Assembly (NCBI GenBank): GCA_022600195.1
Contig: JAHZKX010000017.1
Span: 62,001 to 126,000, forward strand
Direction of reading: 5' to 3'
From: Planctomycetota bacterium
Lineage (GTDB): Bacteria > Planctomycetota > Planctomycetia > Planctomycetales > Planctomycetaceae
DNA: 64,000 nt
The position numbers and the translations under genes are program-made. Position 1 is the stretch's first letter, and the number at the start of each line of letters is the position of its first letter. The notes under the pieces were generated by a model that had not been told where the DNA came from, searched no databases, and was given only the letters and a program-made list of their open reading frames with translations. This document shows positions 45,268 through 54,382 of the stretch, in pieces.

Positions 45268-46629
45268 ATGAAATCATACGCGTCACTGATCTACATCGCT
45301 GCCATCATGGTCCTGCAGTTATTTATCATTCCCGTTTCTGCTGAAGAAACAATCCCGCCTCTGGAGCTGCCCCGAGTCGACGCATCCTTTAAAGCTCCCT
45401 GTTTTAGTACCGTCTACGAGCAACCAACCGATCCCAAAGAAGGACAACTTCAGATCGGCGTGACTTACACGTTGTGGATTCCCGAAGGCCTCAAACAGGT
45501 TCGTGGGATTATCGTGCATCAACACGGTTGTGGCTCGGGTTCCTGCACTGGCAGTGTCACCGCTGCCCACGATTTACATTGGCAGGAACTGGCAAGAAAA
45601 AACAATTGTGCCCTGCTCGGCCCCAGTTTCCATCAGGCAAAAGCACAGAACTGTCGTCTCTGGTGTGATCCACGAAATAGCTCAGACAAAGTCTTTTTGA
45701 GCTCCTTGAAGAAACTCGCAAAGGCATCAGGACATCCTGAAGTTGCAACCGTTCCCTGGTGTCTCTGGGGGCATTCTGGCGGCGGGTTCTGGGCGAGCCT
45801 GATGCAGATGAAATACCCCGAGCGAATTGTGGCGATCTGGTTTCAATCGGGAACTGCCTTCGGCTATTGGACCAAAGGGGAAATCCCTGCTCCCACGATC
45901 CCCGATGCAGCGATGAAAATTCCCATGATGGCGAACCCCGGACAGAAAGAAAAAGGGCACGAGCGTTTCCGCCGCGCCTGGGATGGAAACATCGCCATGT
46001 TTAAAGCCTACCGGGCCAAGGGAGCCCCCATCGCATTCACACCCGACCCCCAGACCGGCCACGAAACAGGTGACTCTCGCTACCTGGCTATTCCGTTTTT
46101 CGATGCGTGTCTCAAACTACGCTTGCCCGATCAAGTTGGTGAACCGTTGAAAGATGTGAATATCAAACAAGGCTGGTTGGCCCCCGCACTCAGCACAGAT
46201 ACTCCCCAACCAGCCAGTCAGTTCAAAGGGGATGTCGCAAACGCTTCCTGGCTTCCGAACAAAAAAGTAGCCCTCGCATGGCAGGACTTTGTCAAAACAG
46301 GTGCTGTCAGTGACACCACTCCCCCGCCCACACCAACCAATGTCAAAGTTGACAAATCCACTGGCACCATCACCTGGAACGCACCCATCGATTTCGAAAG
46401 CGGCATCCAGACGTTTCTCATCAAACGTGATGGCAAAGTCATCGGCCAGCTTCCAGAAAAACCGAAAAAGAATCGTTACGGCCGCCAGCTCTTCCAGGGA
46501 ATGAGTTACGGCGATACACCAGTCCTGCCGCTACAAAATTTCCAGTTCGTCGATACCACTGCCGAAAAGGGAAAACCCTACAATTATCAGATTATCGCCG
46601 TCAACACTGTCGGCCTGCATTCGAAGTAA
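45268..46629 (+). CDS. Secreted alpha/beta hydrolase with C-terminal fibronectin type III domain
   Basis: The 453-residue protein has a signal peptide (to ~residue 25). The alpha/beta-hydrolase domain (~55-310) has an oxyanion segment IIVHQHGCGSGSC and the nucleophile elbow GHSGGG (Ser170), with a likely catalytic His in DPQTGHETGDSRY. The C-terminal ~105 residues (from DTTPPPTPTNVKVDKSTGTI) read as an FN3 domain with the usual TITWNAP strand. Such FN3 tails often aid binding to polysaccharide or cell-surface material. An esterase role on plant- or algal-type substrates is inferred. GGAG lies 8 bases before the ATG. It converges with the PhyH-like gene. Confidence 0.85.
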   Translation: MKSYASLIYIAAIMVLQLFIIPVSAEETIPPLELPRVDASFKAPCFSTVYEQPTDPKEGQLQIGVTYTLWIPEGLKQVRGIIVHQHGCGSGSCTGSVTAAHDLHWQELARKNNCALLGPSFHQAKAQNCRLWCDPRNSSDKVFLSSLKKLAKASGHPEVATVPWCLWGHSGGGFWASLMQMKYPERIVAIWFQSGTAFGYWTKGEIPAPTIPDAAMKIPMMANPGQKEKGHERFRRAWDGNIAMFKAYRAKGAPIAFTPDPQTGHETGDSRYLAIPFFDACLKLRLPDQVGEPLKDVNIKQGWLAPALSTDTPQPASQFKGDVANASWLPNKKVALAWQDFVKTGAVSDTTPPPTPTNVKVDKSTGTITWNAPIDFESGIQTFLIKRDGKVIGQLPEKPKKNRYGRQLFQGMSYGDTPVLPLQNFQFVDTTAEKGKPYNYQIIAVNTVGLHSK

Positions 46630-46652
46630 GCCTTAATCGCTTTCTTCCTGAT

Positions 46653-47528
46653 TCACCCTTCGCCATAACGCCGTCGGCTGATGCCCGGCGCATGGCGGGC
46701 CATGTTGTCGGGACGGTTCGGGAGATCATAATCGATCTTCTGTGTATTCAAACTACGAAAAAACGGACGCACATGTTCGGGCAAGGCATTGACTTTGTCG
46801 GCTTCATAATCGGTCACCTCACCAATCGGCCCTGCCCACGCCGGTCGATAGGCAATGGCGAGCATATGCCGATCGCTATCACTATAATTGGGATAGTTGG
46901 CGTGGAATACTTTCTGATTAATAATCACCGCCGACCCCGCCCGGCACGTCACCATCTCTTCATCCTCATGCGAAAGAAATCGGTGGTAGGGATTGGCATC
47001 TGCGTGCAGTGAAAGATGCGAGCCGGGAATCACTTTGAACGGACTGTGTTCGGGAGTCAGATCATCCAGATAATACAACACGCGCACCAGACAGGGCGAA
47101 CTGGCGCCCAGGCCGAATATTTTCGAACCGTAAGGCTGTGCATCGGTATGAATGGCAATCCCCGGATGCCCCGATTGAGAAACGGCGTAAGCACAGGATG
47201 TGCAAATCAACTCATCACCAAACAGTGTCTCCAGAAACTCGATCATCACAGGCAAAGCAATCACATCGATGGCCGTCGGCGAATCGCTCCATTGCACGTT
47301 TGAAAAGCCCCGTTGGTGCGCGCTGTAATCCGTGCCTGTCGTCGGCAGCTGTTTCAACTCGTCACGAATTAAAGCCAACTGATCCGCCGTTAACAGATCA
47401 GGAATCACCACATAACCGTCGACTTCAAGTGAACGAATTCGCTGACCCAGACTCAATGAATCCCAGTCTGTCTCCACACGCTTAGCCGCTGAAACGTCCT
47501 CGCGCGAATTGGTAAACGACACATCCAT
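46653..47528 (-). CDS. Phytanoyl-CoA dioxygenase (PhyH) family protein
   Basis: The 291-residue protein has the Fe(II)/2-oxoglutarate facial triad, His127 and Asp129 in HTDAQPYG and His209 in QKVFHANYP. A downstream Arg in LAIAYRP is the expected 2-oxoglutarate ligand. The N-terminal VDGYVVIPDLLTADQLALIRDELKQL is the usual entry to the double-stranded beta-helix. PhyH-like enzymes hydroxylate diverse small molecules; the substrate is unknown. A GAGAGG Shine-Dalgarno precedes the ATG. Confidence 0.9.
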   Translation of the reverse strand: MDVSFTNSREDVSAAKRVETDWDSLSLGQRIRSLEVDGYVVIPDLLTADQLALIRDELKQLPTTGTDYSAHQRGFSNVQWSDSPTAIDVIALPVMIEFLETLFGDELICTSCAYAVSQSGHPGIAIHTDAQPYGSKIFGLGASSPCLVRVLYYLDDLTPEHSPFKVIPGSHLSLHADANPYHRFLSHEDEEMVTCRAGSAVIINQKVFHANYPNYSDSDRHMLAIAYRPAWAGPIGEVTDYEADKVNALPEHVRPFFRSLNTQKIDYDLPNRPDNMARHAPGISRRRYGEG

Positions 47529-48206
47529 CTTGACAACCTCTCTATGATGATTTTCTGTTTTGTTACAATCTCACATCTATCGCAAGAATCAAAAATTGTA
47601 CGAAAAGATTCTCAGCCGTCAACAACGAAATGCTTCGCGCCATTCCCTGATTGAAGTCAAAAGTATCTTGACAGATACATGACATTTGCACGCTTTTTTC
47701 CTCCTGGAAATAAATATTAATTCACCTCTTGACCCCGCCGCGCCGCTGAATATAAGCGTTATACGCGTCGCGCGCGAGAAAGAGAGATTTGCTCACTGCA
47801 TCTCCGCACGAAGTTCCACTTTAACACTATAAAAAGCACTGGTTTCAGAACGATTTGTAAAACACCTGCTCAATCCCTCACCACTTATCGACGCGTATGG
47901 GCACGCGTTCAACGCAGTTCGGCCACGCTTCAACCCACTATCGACTGCGTTCAACCACCATTCGCACCGCATCAAATTCATTCCCCTTGACCTCCCCACG
48001 CCCTTCAACATGATAGCACTCTCACACAACCAACCTGCGTCATCAATCATTCAAAAATCTCGTCAGATTCCCGTTTGGCCCTGTCACTGATAATCTACGT
48101 TCTGATAAACGAAGTTCAGCGTCCATGTTGCATTCTACCAGATATGACCTCAACCACAGACATGAACAACGGGAAGTCATTTCTGTTTGTATGTGTTGGA
48201 TCCCTG
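47529..48206. other. Gene-poor region with a degenerate tandem repeat
   Basis: The 678 bases between the PhyH-like gene and the sigma/membrane-protein unit contain no gene I can support. A minus-strand frame (47793-48050) is open for 85 codons but crosses the tandem repeat and has no signature. The composition, with several ACGCG-containing motifs around 47.75-47.95 kb, differs from the flanks. Confidence 0.5.
47901..47984. repeat. Four degenerate ~21-bp tandem repeat units
   Basis: Units of 21, 22, 21 and 20 bases share a core resembling GCGTTCAAC followed by CA and ending TTCG or ATCG, diverging toward the right. A partial unit may precede at about 47885. The repeat lies in a gene-poor gap. 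Whether it occurs elsewhere in the genome cannot be seen from this window. Confidence 0.55.
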
Positions 48207-50210
48207 TCAGTTTTCTGTATCTGAAACCTCAGTATTCTTTGCCTCTTCTTTGGGCATTGGTGAAGATAATGTCGCATAGAGACAGAGCACAACCAGCAGC
48301 ATCGCGGCGACCAGACTGCGTTCGTAGTGCAGCCATTCAAACCACGTTGGTTGCGTCATACCAGGTAAATGATTCAACCGATCGAGGGTTACGGCGGCGA
48401 TCCATTTTTCACTGGAATGTCTAAAAGACAATGGACGCAGATATGATCGCACCCAGTTCAAATCGAGGTTCTCCGGAATACCATAGATCTGCATCAGCTC
48501 GATCGCTTGGGAGGTCGCCAGCATTGACGCTGAAATGCCCTTGTACTTTTCGAAACCACCGGCGATCTGGAATGAGTGAGTCTGTTTACTGTGGAACTCG
48601 CGTAGCCAATGATGCACTTGTTTACGGTATTTGTCACGGTCAATGGGGCGATCGATCACCTCCAGCAATTGTGTTATCACCAGGGCATCTTCCAGCATAT
48701 CTGCTGTTTGTGAGACAGGATTTTCGAGAGTTGCCAAAAGCCGCTGCTCCAGGAAGTCCCGATCTTCTGGTGATAGTTGGTCACTTTGAACCAGGGCATA
48801 GAAGACCCACGCGTATTGGTTCAAGCTGGAGATTGGCTGTGGTGGCAAAAAACGTTGTTCGGGAAGAAGTGATTGACGTTTTTGTTCAAGATCGGGAAGC
48901 GTTTCAATCTGGGCGGGGCGCACCAGACCCACTCGGAATGCACTGCCCAGAGTAAAGGTTAACATTTTTTGATCAGTGGCGATTTCGTTGTCCAAAACCC
49001 TGCGGGCACGGGACAGATCCGGATCGAGCCCCTGTTCGATCGTCCAACTCGCGGGGATCTCCCAGTCACGAAAGGTGATCGAAGGGAATCGCCCTTTTTC
49101 GAACGATTCCACGTGCTGCAGAATCCGTACTGGCGTAGCAGGCCACCAGATCTGGTTTGTGAACCACAACATCAACGGAATAGTAATACATGCATAGAGT
49201 ACCCCCGGGATCCATTGAGGTAGTGCCACGGGGTGCGCAACAACAGCCTTTCGGGAGCGACGAACAAATGCCCCAATCACAGCAGATACTGCAACACCAA
49301 TCATGATCGCAAAAAACCACCATCCATACCCGCCGAAAATCGCTGGCTGGTTATCAGTCGGCTTGCGAAACGACGACAGAGTAAGATAGAAGAGTACAAT
49401 AGGGATCAGGAATGTACCGAGTATCACGAGCCAATGAGGGGATTTCTCTTTCGACTTGAATGCCTCTCTCCCCCCCAGACGTGCCATGCTGAGGATCACA
49501 AACGGCATGAGAATCAACGTGCCTATATAAAATGCTACCGCAATCAGCTTTTGATCAACGAAGTGAATCTCGCTCCGTCCTACAAAGGGATTTGACATCG
49601 CCTGGGCAAGAAAGACTAAGCCCATCAAACAGGACTGACCGACCAGATAGCGATTTCCCACACCGATCCTGGCAAAGCTTGAGAGGAAATAAAGCAATAA
49701 ACCGAACGAAGCCAACAAAAACAGGAAGAGCAACCACGTCGCTCCAATCATCGGCAGTATGAGCACAGCTGCAAAAACGAATGCAGCACCCAACCTGTGG
49801 GATCGCCACCATTGTCGAACGGCTGCCTGCATCTCCTCTGCATCGCTGAGGTCGGATTGATTCTCTTTCTGCACATTATGAATTTTCCTGGCACTGAAAA
49901 AGGTCGCACCGACTAACAGAAATAAGCTGATCGCCGGTAAGGCGGCATATCCCAGTAACTTCTGAGACAGCGTCAGAGAAGAGAGCTTAGCACCACTGCC
50001 GGAAATCTTGCCGGCAGAGATCAACGGGCACGGAATGAAAGTCGCGGCGACAGTCAGCAGCGGATCATCCACTCCCTGTGACTGGTCCTGGAGTGGTACG
50101 ACACCCGCTTCGATTCGGGCGCGGATACCGGCTTCGAATTCGTCTTTTTCGACACGGTAGGTACGAAGTGCCGCATGTAGATCTGATTCGGGAACAAGCT
50201 CTAGAGACAT
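48207..50210 (-). CDS. Large polytopic membrane protein coupled to an ECF sigma factor
   Basis: I do not recognise the family of this 667-residue protein. It has a cytoplasmic N-terminus of about 80 residues (VEKDEFEAGIRARIEAG), then around ten hydrophobic segments (about 85-370). A soluble helical C-terminal part of about 270 residues follows, with repeated helices reminiscent of an alpha/alpha toroid, and a last TM near the end (SLVAAMLLVVLCLYATL). The start codon lies inside the end of the sigma-factor gene (10-base overlap), so it is probably its regulatory partner. Anti-sigma function is inferred from position only. Confidence 0.78.
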   Translation of the reverse strand: MSLELVPESDLHAALRTYRVEKDEFEAGIRARIEAGVVPLQDQSQGVDDPLLTVAATFIPCPLISAGKISGSGAKLSSLTLSQKLLGYAALPAISLFLLVGATFFSARKIHNVQKENQSDLSDAEEMQAAVRQWWRSHRLGAAFVFAAVLILPMIGATWLLFLFLLASFGLLLYFLSSFARIGVGNRYLVGQSCLMGLVFLAQAMSNPFVGRSEIHFVDQKLIAVAFYIGTLILMPFVILSMARLGGREAFKSKEKSPHWLVILGTFLIPIVLFYLTLSSFRKPTDNQPAIFGGYGWWFFAIMIGVAVSAVIGAFVRRSRKAVVAHPVALPQWIPGVLYACITIPLMLWFTNQIWWPATPVRILQHVESFEKGRFPSITFRDWEIPASWTIEQGLDPDLSRARRVLDNEIATDQKMLTFTLGSAFRVGLVRPAQIETLPDLEQKRQSLLPEQRFLPPQPISSLNQYAWVFYALVQSDQLSPEDRDFLEQRLLATLENPVSQTADMLEDALVITQLLEVIDRPIDRDKYRKQVHHWLREFHSKQTHSFQIAGGFEKYKGISASMLATSQAIELMQIYGIPENLDLNWVRSYLRPLSFRHSSEKWIAAVTLDRLNHLPGMTQPTWFEWLHYERSLVAAMLLVVLCLYATLSSPMPKEEAKNTEVSDTEN

Positions 50211-50737
50211 AGCAACATCCTTCCAATTTGTGTCGTGGATATCTTGTTGTCCAGCATGCGACGCAACGCCCGTCGTGCCTGATAGAGACGCCCTTCAACG
50301 GTTTTCGGTTTAATAGACAGTAATGTCGCCACTTCCTTGATGCTGGTTTCTTCCAGATAGTGCATCAATACGACCTGCCGCTGTTTGGTCGGCAAACGGA
50401 AAATTGCGGTCCGCAGTCTTTCCAGTTGCAAAGGCAGCTCAGGACCGGAGGGGGCCGCGATCCCTTCAAGCACCGCTGGCTCGACAGTCACAACATGATT
50501 TCGTCGTCGTTTGCGACTTCTTACCCAGTTGCGATGCCGATTGCGGGCGATTCCACGCAACCAGGCACCAAAGACTTCAGGCTGCTCCCAGTCACCACGA
50601 CAGGATTCGCGATTCATGTACGCTTCCGCGAAGCTATCCTGCGCAATTTCCGTCGCATCACCCCAGGGAGCACCCCAGGAAGCAATCAGGCCCACAAGAG
50701 GCCCGCGATAGAGTTCAATTAGTTGTTTCAGGTCCAT
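50201..50737 (-). CDS. ECF-type RNA polymerase sigma factor
   Basis: The 178-residue protein starts at an ATG preceded by GGAAAGGATC; the upstream ATG at 50785 has no ribosome site. Region 2 runs about residues 10-80 (WGDATEIAQDSFAEAYMNRESC, VFGAWLRGIARNRHRNWVRSRKRR). Region 4 is at about 115-165 (LPTKQRQVVLMHYLEETSIKEVATLLSIKPKTVEGRLYQARRALRR, shown here as one block of its helices). It should recruit RNA polymerase to a stress or surface regulon. The overlapping downstream membrane protein is the presumed anti-sigma partner. Confidence 0.9.
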   Translation of the reverse strand: MDLKQLIELYRGPLVGLIASWGAPWGDATEIAQDSFAEAYMNRESCRGDWEQPEVFGAWLRGIARNRHRNWVRSRKRRRNHVVTVEPAVLEGIAAPSGPELPLQLERLRTAIFRLPTKQRQVVLMHYLEETSIKEVATLLSIKPKTVEGRLYQARRALRRMLDNKISTTQIGRMLLCL

Positions 50738-50885
50738 TTTGATCCTTTCCCTAACAGAGTAGTGTCCGGACCCAAATGAAATCACACAAAATAGGGAATA
50801 AAATGTTCTATTTTCTGAATATCAGCGAAAAACATGAGTGATATAACCTGTCTCTCAAGGCGGGAATGGCTGTTGTGTACACGAA

Positions 50886-51161
50886 TTAAATGACTTGGAA
50901 GTGTGACAAGCCCGCAAAGATGAGTAACAGGATCCCGACACCCCAGATCGGAATAAACCAGATATGTCCACCAGCCTCGGGATTGATACCCGGGTTTTCT
51001 GTCTCATCGTTGGTGAAGCGTAAAAACAGGTCAAACAGCATTGCGCCAACGATGGCGACAATCACTGCCAGATCACGGTTGTCACTCCACTTGATCGACA
51101 CAAAGAACAGTGAAATTCCAGCAGCACCACAAATCAGAGCATTGGTATTGAAAATCCACAT
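50886..51161 (-). CDS. Small three-TM membrane protein, unknown
   Basis: A 91-residue protein with hydrophobic segments at about residues 7-23, 31-49 and 67-87 (FIPIWGVGILLLIFAGLSHF), and a polar loop (TNDETENPGINPEAGG). AAGGAC lies 11 bases before the ATG. No family was recognised. It stands between the sigma-factor gene and a DUF1501 gene, on the same strand as both. Confidence 0.65.
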   Translation of the reverse strand: MWIFNTNALICGAAGISLFFVSIKWSDNRDLAVIVAIVGAMLFDLFLRFTNDETENPGINPEAGGHIWFIPIWGVGILLLIFAGLSHFQVI

Positions 51162-51208
51162 CTGATTATGACGTCCTTCTGAATCTGATTAATTCTTCCA
51201 GGTGCAAA

Positions 51209-52606
51209 TCAGAACAATTCCGTCAGCGGCTTTGAATTTTCGAGAAGCTCATAAGGGCGGCCTAACTTGTCGTAGGCGGTCAAGTCATTAATCCCCATCG
51301 CATGATAGACGGTATGCGTGACGTCCGCCGGTTTAACCGGTTTGTCGAGAGGGTATTCGCCATAACGGTCGCTGGCGCCGTAGGTCTGGCCCCCCTGAAT
51401 TCCACCGCCGGCCAGTACATCGGTCAGACAGTGCGTCCAGTGATCACGGCCCGCTCCTGCAATTCCGCCGGAACGTGGATCGCCGATTTTTGGTTTGCGA
51501 CCCATTTCACTGGTGATCATCACCAGTGTTTCATCGATGAGACCGCGGTCAGCCAGATCTTCAATCAACGCAGAGTAGGCCCGGTCGAATTCCGGCAGCA
51601 GATTTGTTTCGAGGCACTTGAAATTATTCCCGTGCGTGTCCCAGCTACCGGCACTCTTACACTTCTTGCCAAGCTTGTTGAGATCCCCTTTCCAGAAGAC
51701 GGTAATGAAGGGAACCTCAGCTTCCACCAGCCGACGGGCAACCAGCAGGCTCATCCCATTAATCGTTTTCCCGTAACGTTCTATCGTAGCAGGTTTTTCC
51801 TGCTTCAAGTCGAAGGCAGACGTTGACTGTGAGGAAAGTAGCAGCGACAGAGCGCGCTCCTGATTCTGGTTCATCGCCGCGACATTGGGGAAACCATCAA
51901 AGTGACGGCGGGTCGAATCCAGTTCTTTCAGTAACGACATCCGCTCGGTCAGTCGGTCGGCTGTGACATCTCCTTCCAGAGAAAGTGCCGGCCCGCGAAG
52001 CTTGAGTGGCTCTTCGCTGGTTCCGTGGATATACATCGGATCGTGTTCCACACCCAGCCGCGCCGCAAACTGGCCCGGTCGCGTGTAAGGGGCACGACTT
52101 GGCATATGAGGCAGCGTGATCGCGTTTGGCAGATTCGGATGCGTCGGACGACGAGAAGCAACCACCGAACCCATATAAGGCCAGTCACCCGGCAGAGGCG
52201 TCCGATTGTTTCCCCGCGTGACGAACGTCTGGTCTGGTACATGCCCCGTCAGATTATGATAATAACCGGCGTGATGGTCGTTCGTGTTAACCGTCCCTGC
52301 CACCGAATTGATGAGTGCTAAATGATGCCCCTGTTTTGCCGTCATCGGTAGATGCTCAGAGATGCGAACTCCCGGAGCCGTCGTGGCAATCGGTTGAAAC
52401 AGACCACGATAATCCGAAGGAGCGTCCGGCTTGAGGTCCCACATATCAATGTGAGAGGAACCGCCGCATAGAAAAAACAGAATCGTCGATTTTGCACGCT
52501 TCTGTGCTGGAACCGTTTTTTCCTTAGGGGCTGCAGGAACCGGTGACCCAAATTGCATACCGGCAAAGCCGAGTCCCGATGCCACTAAAAATTGCCGCCG
52601 ATGCAT
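51209..52606 (-). CDS. DUF1501 protein, Tat/Sec-exported
   Basis: The 465-residue protein starts MHRRQFLVASGLGFAGM, a twin-arginine-like signal. The ATG at 52606 has GGGAGA nearby and gives the family's normal length; an upstream frame from 52762 would add 52 polar residues before the signal. DUF1501 landmarks are FFLCGGSSHIDMWDLKPDAP, SWDTHGNNF, MITSEMGRKPKIGDP and RDHWTHCLTDVLAGGGIQGG. Family function is unknown. It is not paired with a DUF1549/DUF1553 gene here and sits next to a second DUF1501 gene. Confidence 0.92.
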   Translation of the reverse strand: MHRRQFLVASGLGFAGMQFGSPVPAAPKEKTVPAQKRAKSTILFFLCGGSSHIDMWDLKPDAPSDYRGLFQPIATTAPGVRISEHLPMTAKQGHHLALINSVAGTVNTNDHHAGYYHNLTGHVPDQTFVTRGNNRTPLPGDWPYMGSVVASRRPTHPNLPNAITLPHMPSRAPYTRPGQFAARLGVEHDPMYIHGTSEEPLKLRGPALSLEGDVTADRLTERMSLLKELDSTRRHFDGFPNVAAMNQNQERALSLLLSSQSTSAFDLKQEKPATIERYGKTINGMSLLVARRLVEAEVPFITVFWKGDLNKLGKKCKSAGSWDTHGNNFKCLETNLLPEFDRAYSALIEDLADRGLIDETLVMITSEMGRKPKIGDPRSGGIAGAGRDHWTHCLTDVLAGGGIQGGQTYGASDRYGEYPLDKPVKPADVTHTVYHAMGINDLTAYDKLGRPYELLENSKPLTELF

Positions 52607-52831
52607 AACCTGTTCTCCCGTTGTGAACCTCATGCAGGGGAAAGCCCCACTTCTGTTTTCTGTAGTCTGCTCTGTATCTCTCTTTTCCGCCTCGTCGCGT
52701 ATCTCAGATTTCTCATTTGGGTTGAGCCTGAAAGCAGCTCCCATATTAACATCAAATCTCACTTATGTCTATGACAGATGTCATTTTTGTTCAGTCGTCT
52801 CAGCGAGACCAATCCCCATGAATCGGGAATA

Positions 52832-54169
52832 TCACATGAGTTCCGGCAGCGGAGTATAACCGCTGTCGACCAGATACTGAGGTCGACCCGCGTGATCGGG
52901 AAGTGTCAGTTGTTCTACGTCGATCCCCATATTGTGATAAAGTGTCGCAAAGATTTCCTGGAAATGAACAGGGCGTCGGTCCGCGTCGCCACCCAATCGG
53001 TCAGTGGTGCCAATGACCTGACCCGTTTTCATGCCGCCACCCGCCAGCAACGCATTACAAACGCGCGGCCAGTGGTCGCGGCCACCATTTTTATTCACCT
53101 GCGGAGTGCGCCCAAACTCACCCCACGCAATGACTGTTGTGTCCTCAGCCATCCCACGTTGATGCAAGTCCTCGATCAGGGCGGTAATCGCCTGATCGAA
53201 ATCAGGGAAGTTTTCTTTTGCTCGTTTGAAGTTGCTACTATGCCAGTCCCAGAAGCTGTAACTCAGAGTCACAACGCGTGCTCCCGCTTCGACCAGTCGC
53301 CGCGCCAGAAGGAATTGTTCATTGAGTCGCGGGGCAGCATCCCCCTGTTCTTTCACTGTCCCTTTCCCATAACGTGCACGTATCGCGGGATCTTCCTTTG
53401 ACACATCGAGCGCCTCAATCAACCCCTTCGAAGTCAGCACACCGAAGGCCTGTTCGTTGAAAGAATCAAGTCCTAACATCGTGCCGCTATTGTCGGCATC
53501 TCGTCGAAACTGATCAAAACTTTGCAGCAAACTTTTACGATCGTTCAAACGATCTAACGTAATGCCGTTCAGCGTCATATCCCCCTTCATTTCTCCATTC
53601 GGGTTGAAAGGTGTATGCGCCATTCCCAGGAAGCTGTTCTTCCCAAAGTTATATGGGGTGTGCCTCATCTTCGGTGAGAGATTCACATAAGCAGGTGAGG
53701 TCGCCCTTGGATCACCTTTCAAGCGGGACAGAGTAGAACCCAACTCAGGCCAGCCACCCGAGGGTTGATTTCGATTGCTGTGTCCGGTCATACATTGAAA
53801 CGAAGCATGCTGCCCGATTGAACCGACGAGCGAATTCACAAACACACATTTGTCTGCCATCTTTGCCAACCGTGGCAGGTGTTCGCAAATGTGAATGTCA
53901 GAAACGTTCGTAGAGATCGGATTGAACTCACCACGTATCTCAGCCGGTGCATCCATTTTAAGGTCATACATGTCCTGATGCGGCGGCCCGCCCGGCAGAT
54001 AAACCATGATAATCGATTTGTGAGAATTGACTTTTCCCGACTGCGCTTCAGCACGAAGTAGTTGAGGCAGACTAAGACCGCCCAGACCCAGCGAACCAAC
54101 TTTGATAAAATTCCGCCGCGAGACCTGATTGCAGAACTTGCTGGAAGACGCATCAAATAGATTCAGCAT
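52832..54169 (-). CDS. DUF1501 protein, Tat-exported
   Basis: The 445-residue protein has a twin-arginine signal SRRNFIKVGSLGLGGLSLP after a short N-terminal extension; the ATG at 54169 is preferred to one at 54229. Landmarks of the family are IMVYLPGGPPHQDMYDLKMDAP, WDWHSSNFK, VIAWGEFGRTPQVN and RDHWPRVCNALLAGGGMKTG. It shares overall layout but little local sequence with the DUF1501 protein encoded 225 bases downstream. No DUF1549/DUF1553 partner is adjacent. Confidence 0.92.
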   Translation of the reverse strand: MLNLFDASSSKFCNQVSRRNFIKVGSLGLGGLSLPQLLRAEAQSGKVNSHKSIIMVYLPGGPPHQDMYDLKMDAPAEIRGEFNPISTNVSDIHICEHLPRLAKMADKCVFVNSLVGSIGQHASFQCMTGHSNRNQPSGGWPELGSTLSRLKGDPRATSPAYVNLSPKMRHTPYNFGKNSFLGMAHTPFNPNGEMKGDMTLNGITLDRLNDRKSLLQSFDQFRRDADNSGTMLGLDSFNEQAFGVLTSKGLIEALDVSKEDPAIRARYGKGTVKEQGDAAPRLNEQFLLARRLVEAGARVVTLSYSFWDWHSSNFKRAKENFPDFDQAITALIEDLHQRGMAEDTTVIAWGEFGRTPQVNKNGGRDHWPRVCNALLAGGGMKTGQVIGTTDRLGGDADRRPVHFQEIFATLYHNMGIDVEQLTLPDHAGRPQYLVDSGYTPLPELM

Positions 54170-54382
54170 AATCAATTCCAGGGTGGGACAACGGGAGAGA
54201 TTTATAGTGTGGGTCAAAATAATATACAATCCGCATTCTACCTCTAAACATCGGTAAAGTCTACGGTGTTCATCCAGTAAAAGTGCCTGTTTATGAGGCC
54301 TGATTCGATCACCAGACTGTTGATCACGTTTCTTTTCTCAGCTGTACGAAGTAAACTCATCGTTGAAAGGAAAGTGGAGACT

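Noticed and set aside
47793-48050. Minus-strand frame of 85 codons in the gene-poor gap
   Set aside because: It spans the tandem repeat and shows no signal, domain or ribosome site; it would be reconsidered if homologues exist.
48431-48955. Open frame of 174 codons on the plus strand
   Set aside because: Antisense to the large membrane-protein gene, with no start signal or family features.
51302-51826. Open frame of 174 codons on the plus strand
   Set aside because: Antisense to a DUF1501 gene; no supporting motif.
52778-53401. Open frame of 207 codons on the plus strand
   Set aside because: It lies antisense to a well-supported DUF1501 gene and shows Arg/Ser-rich shadow composition.
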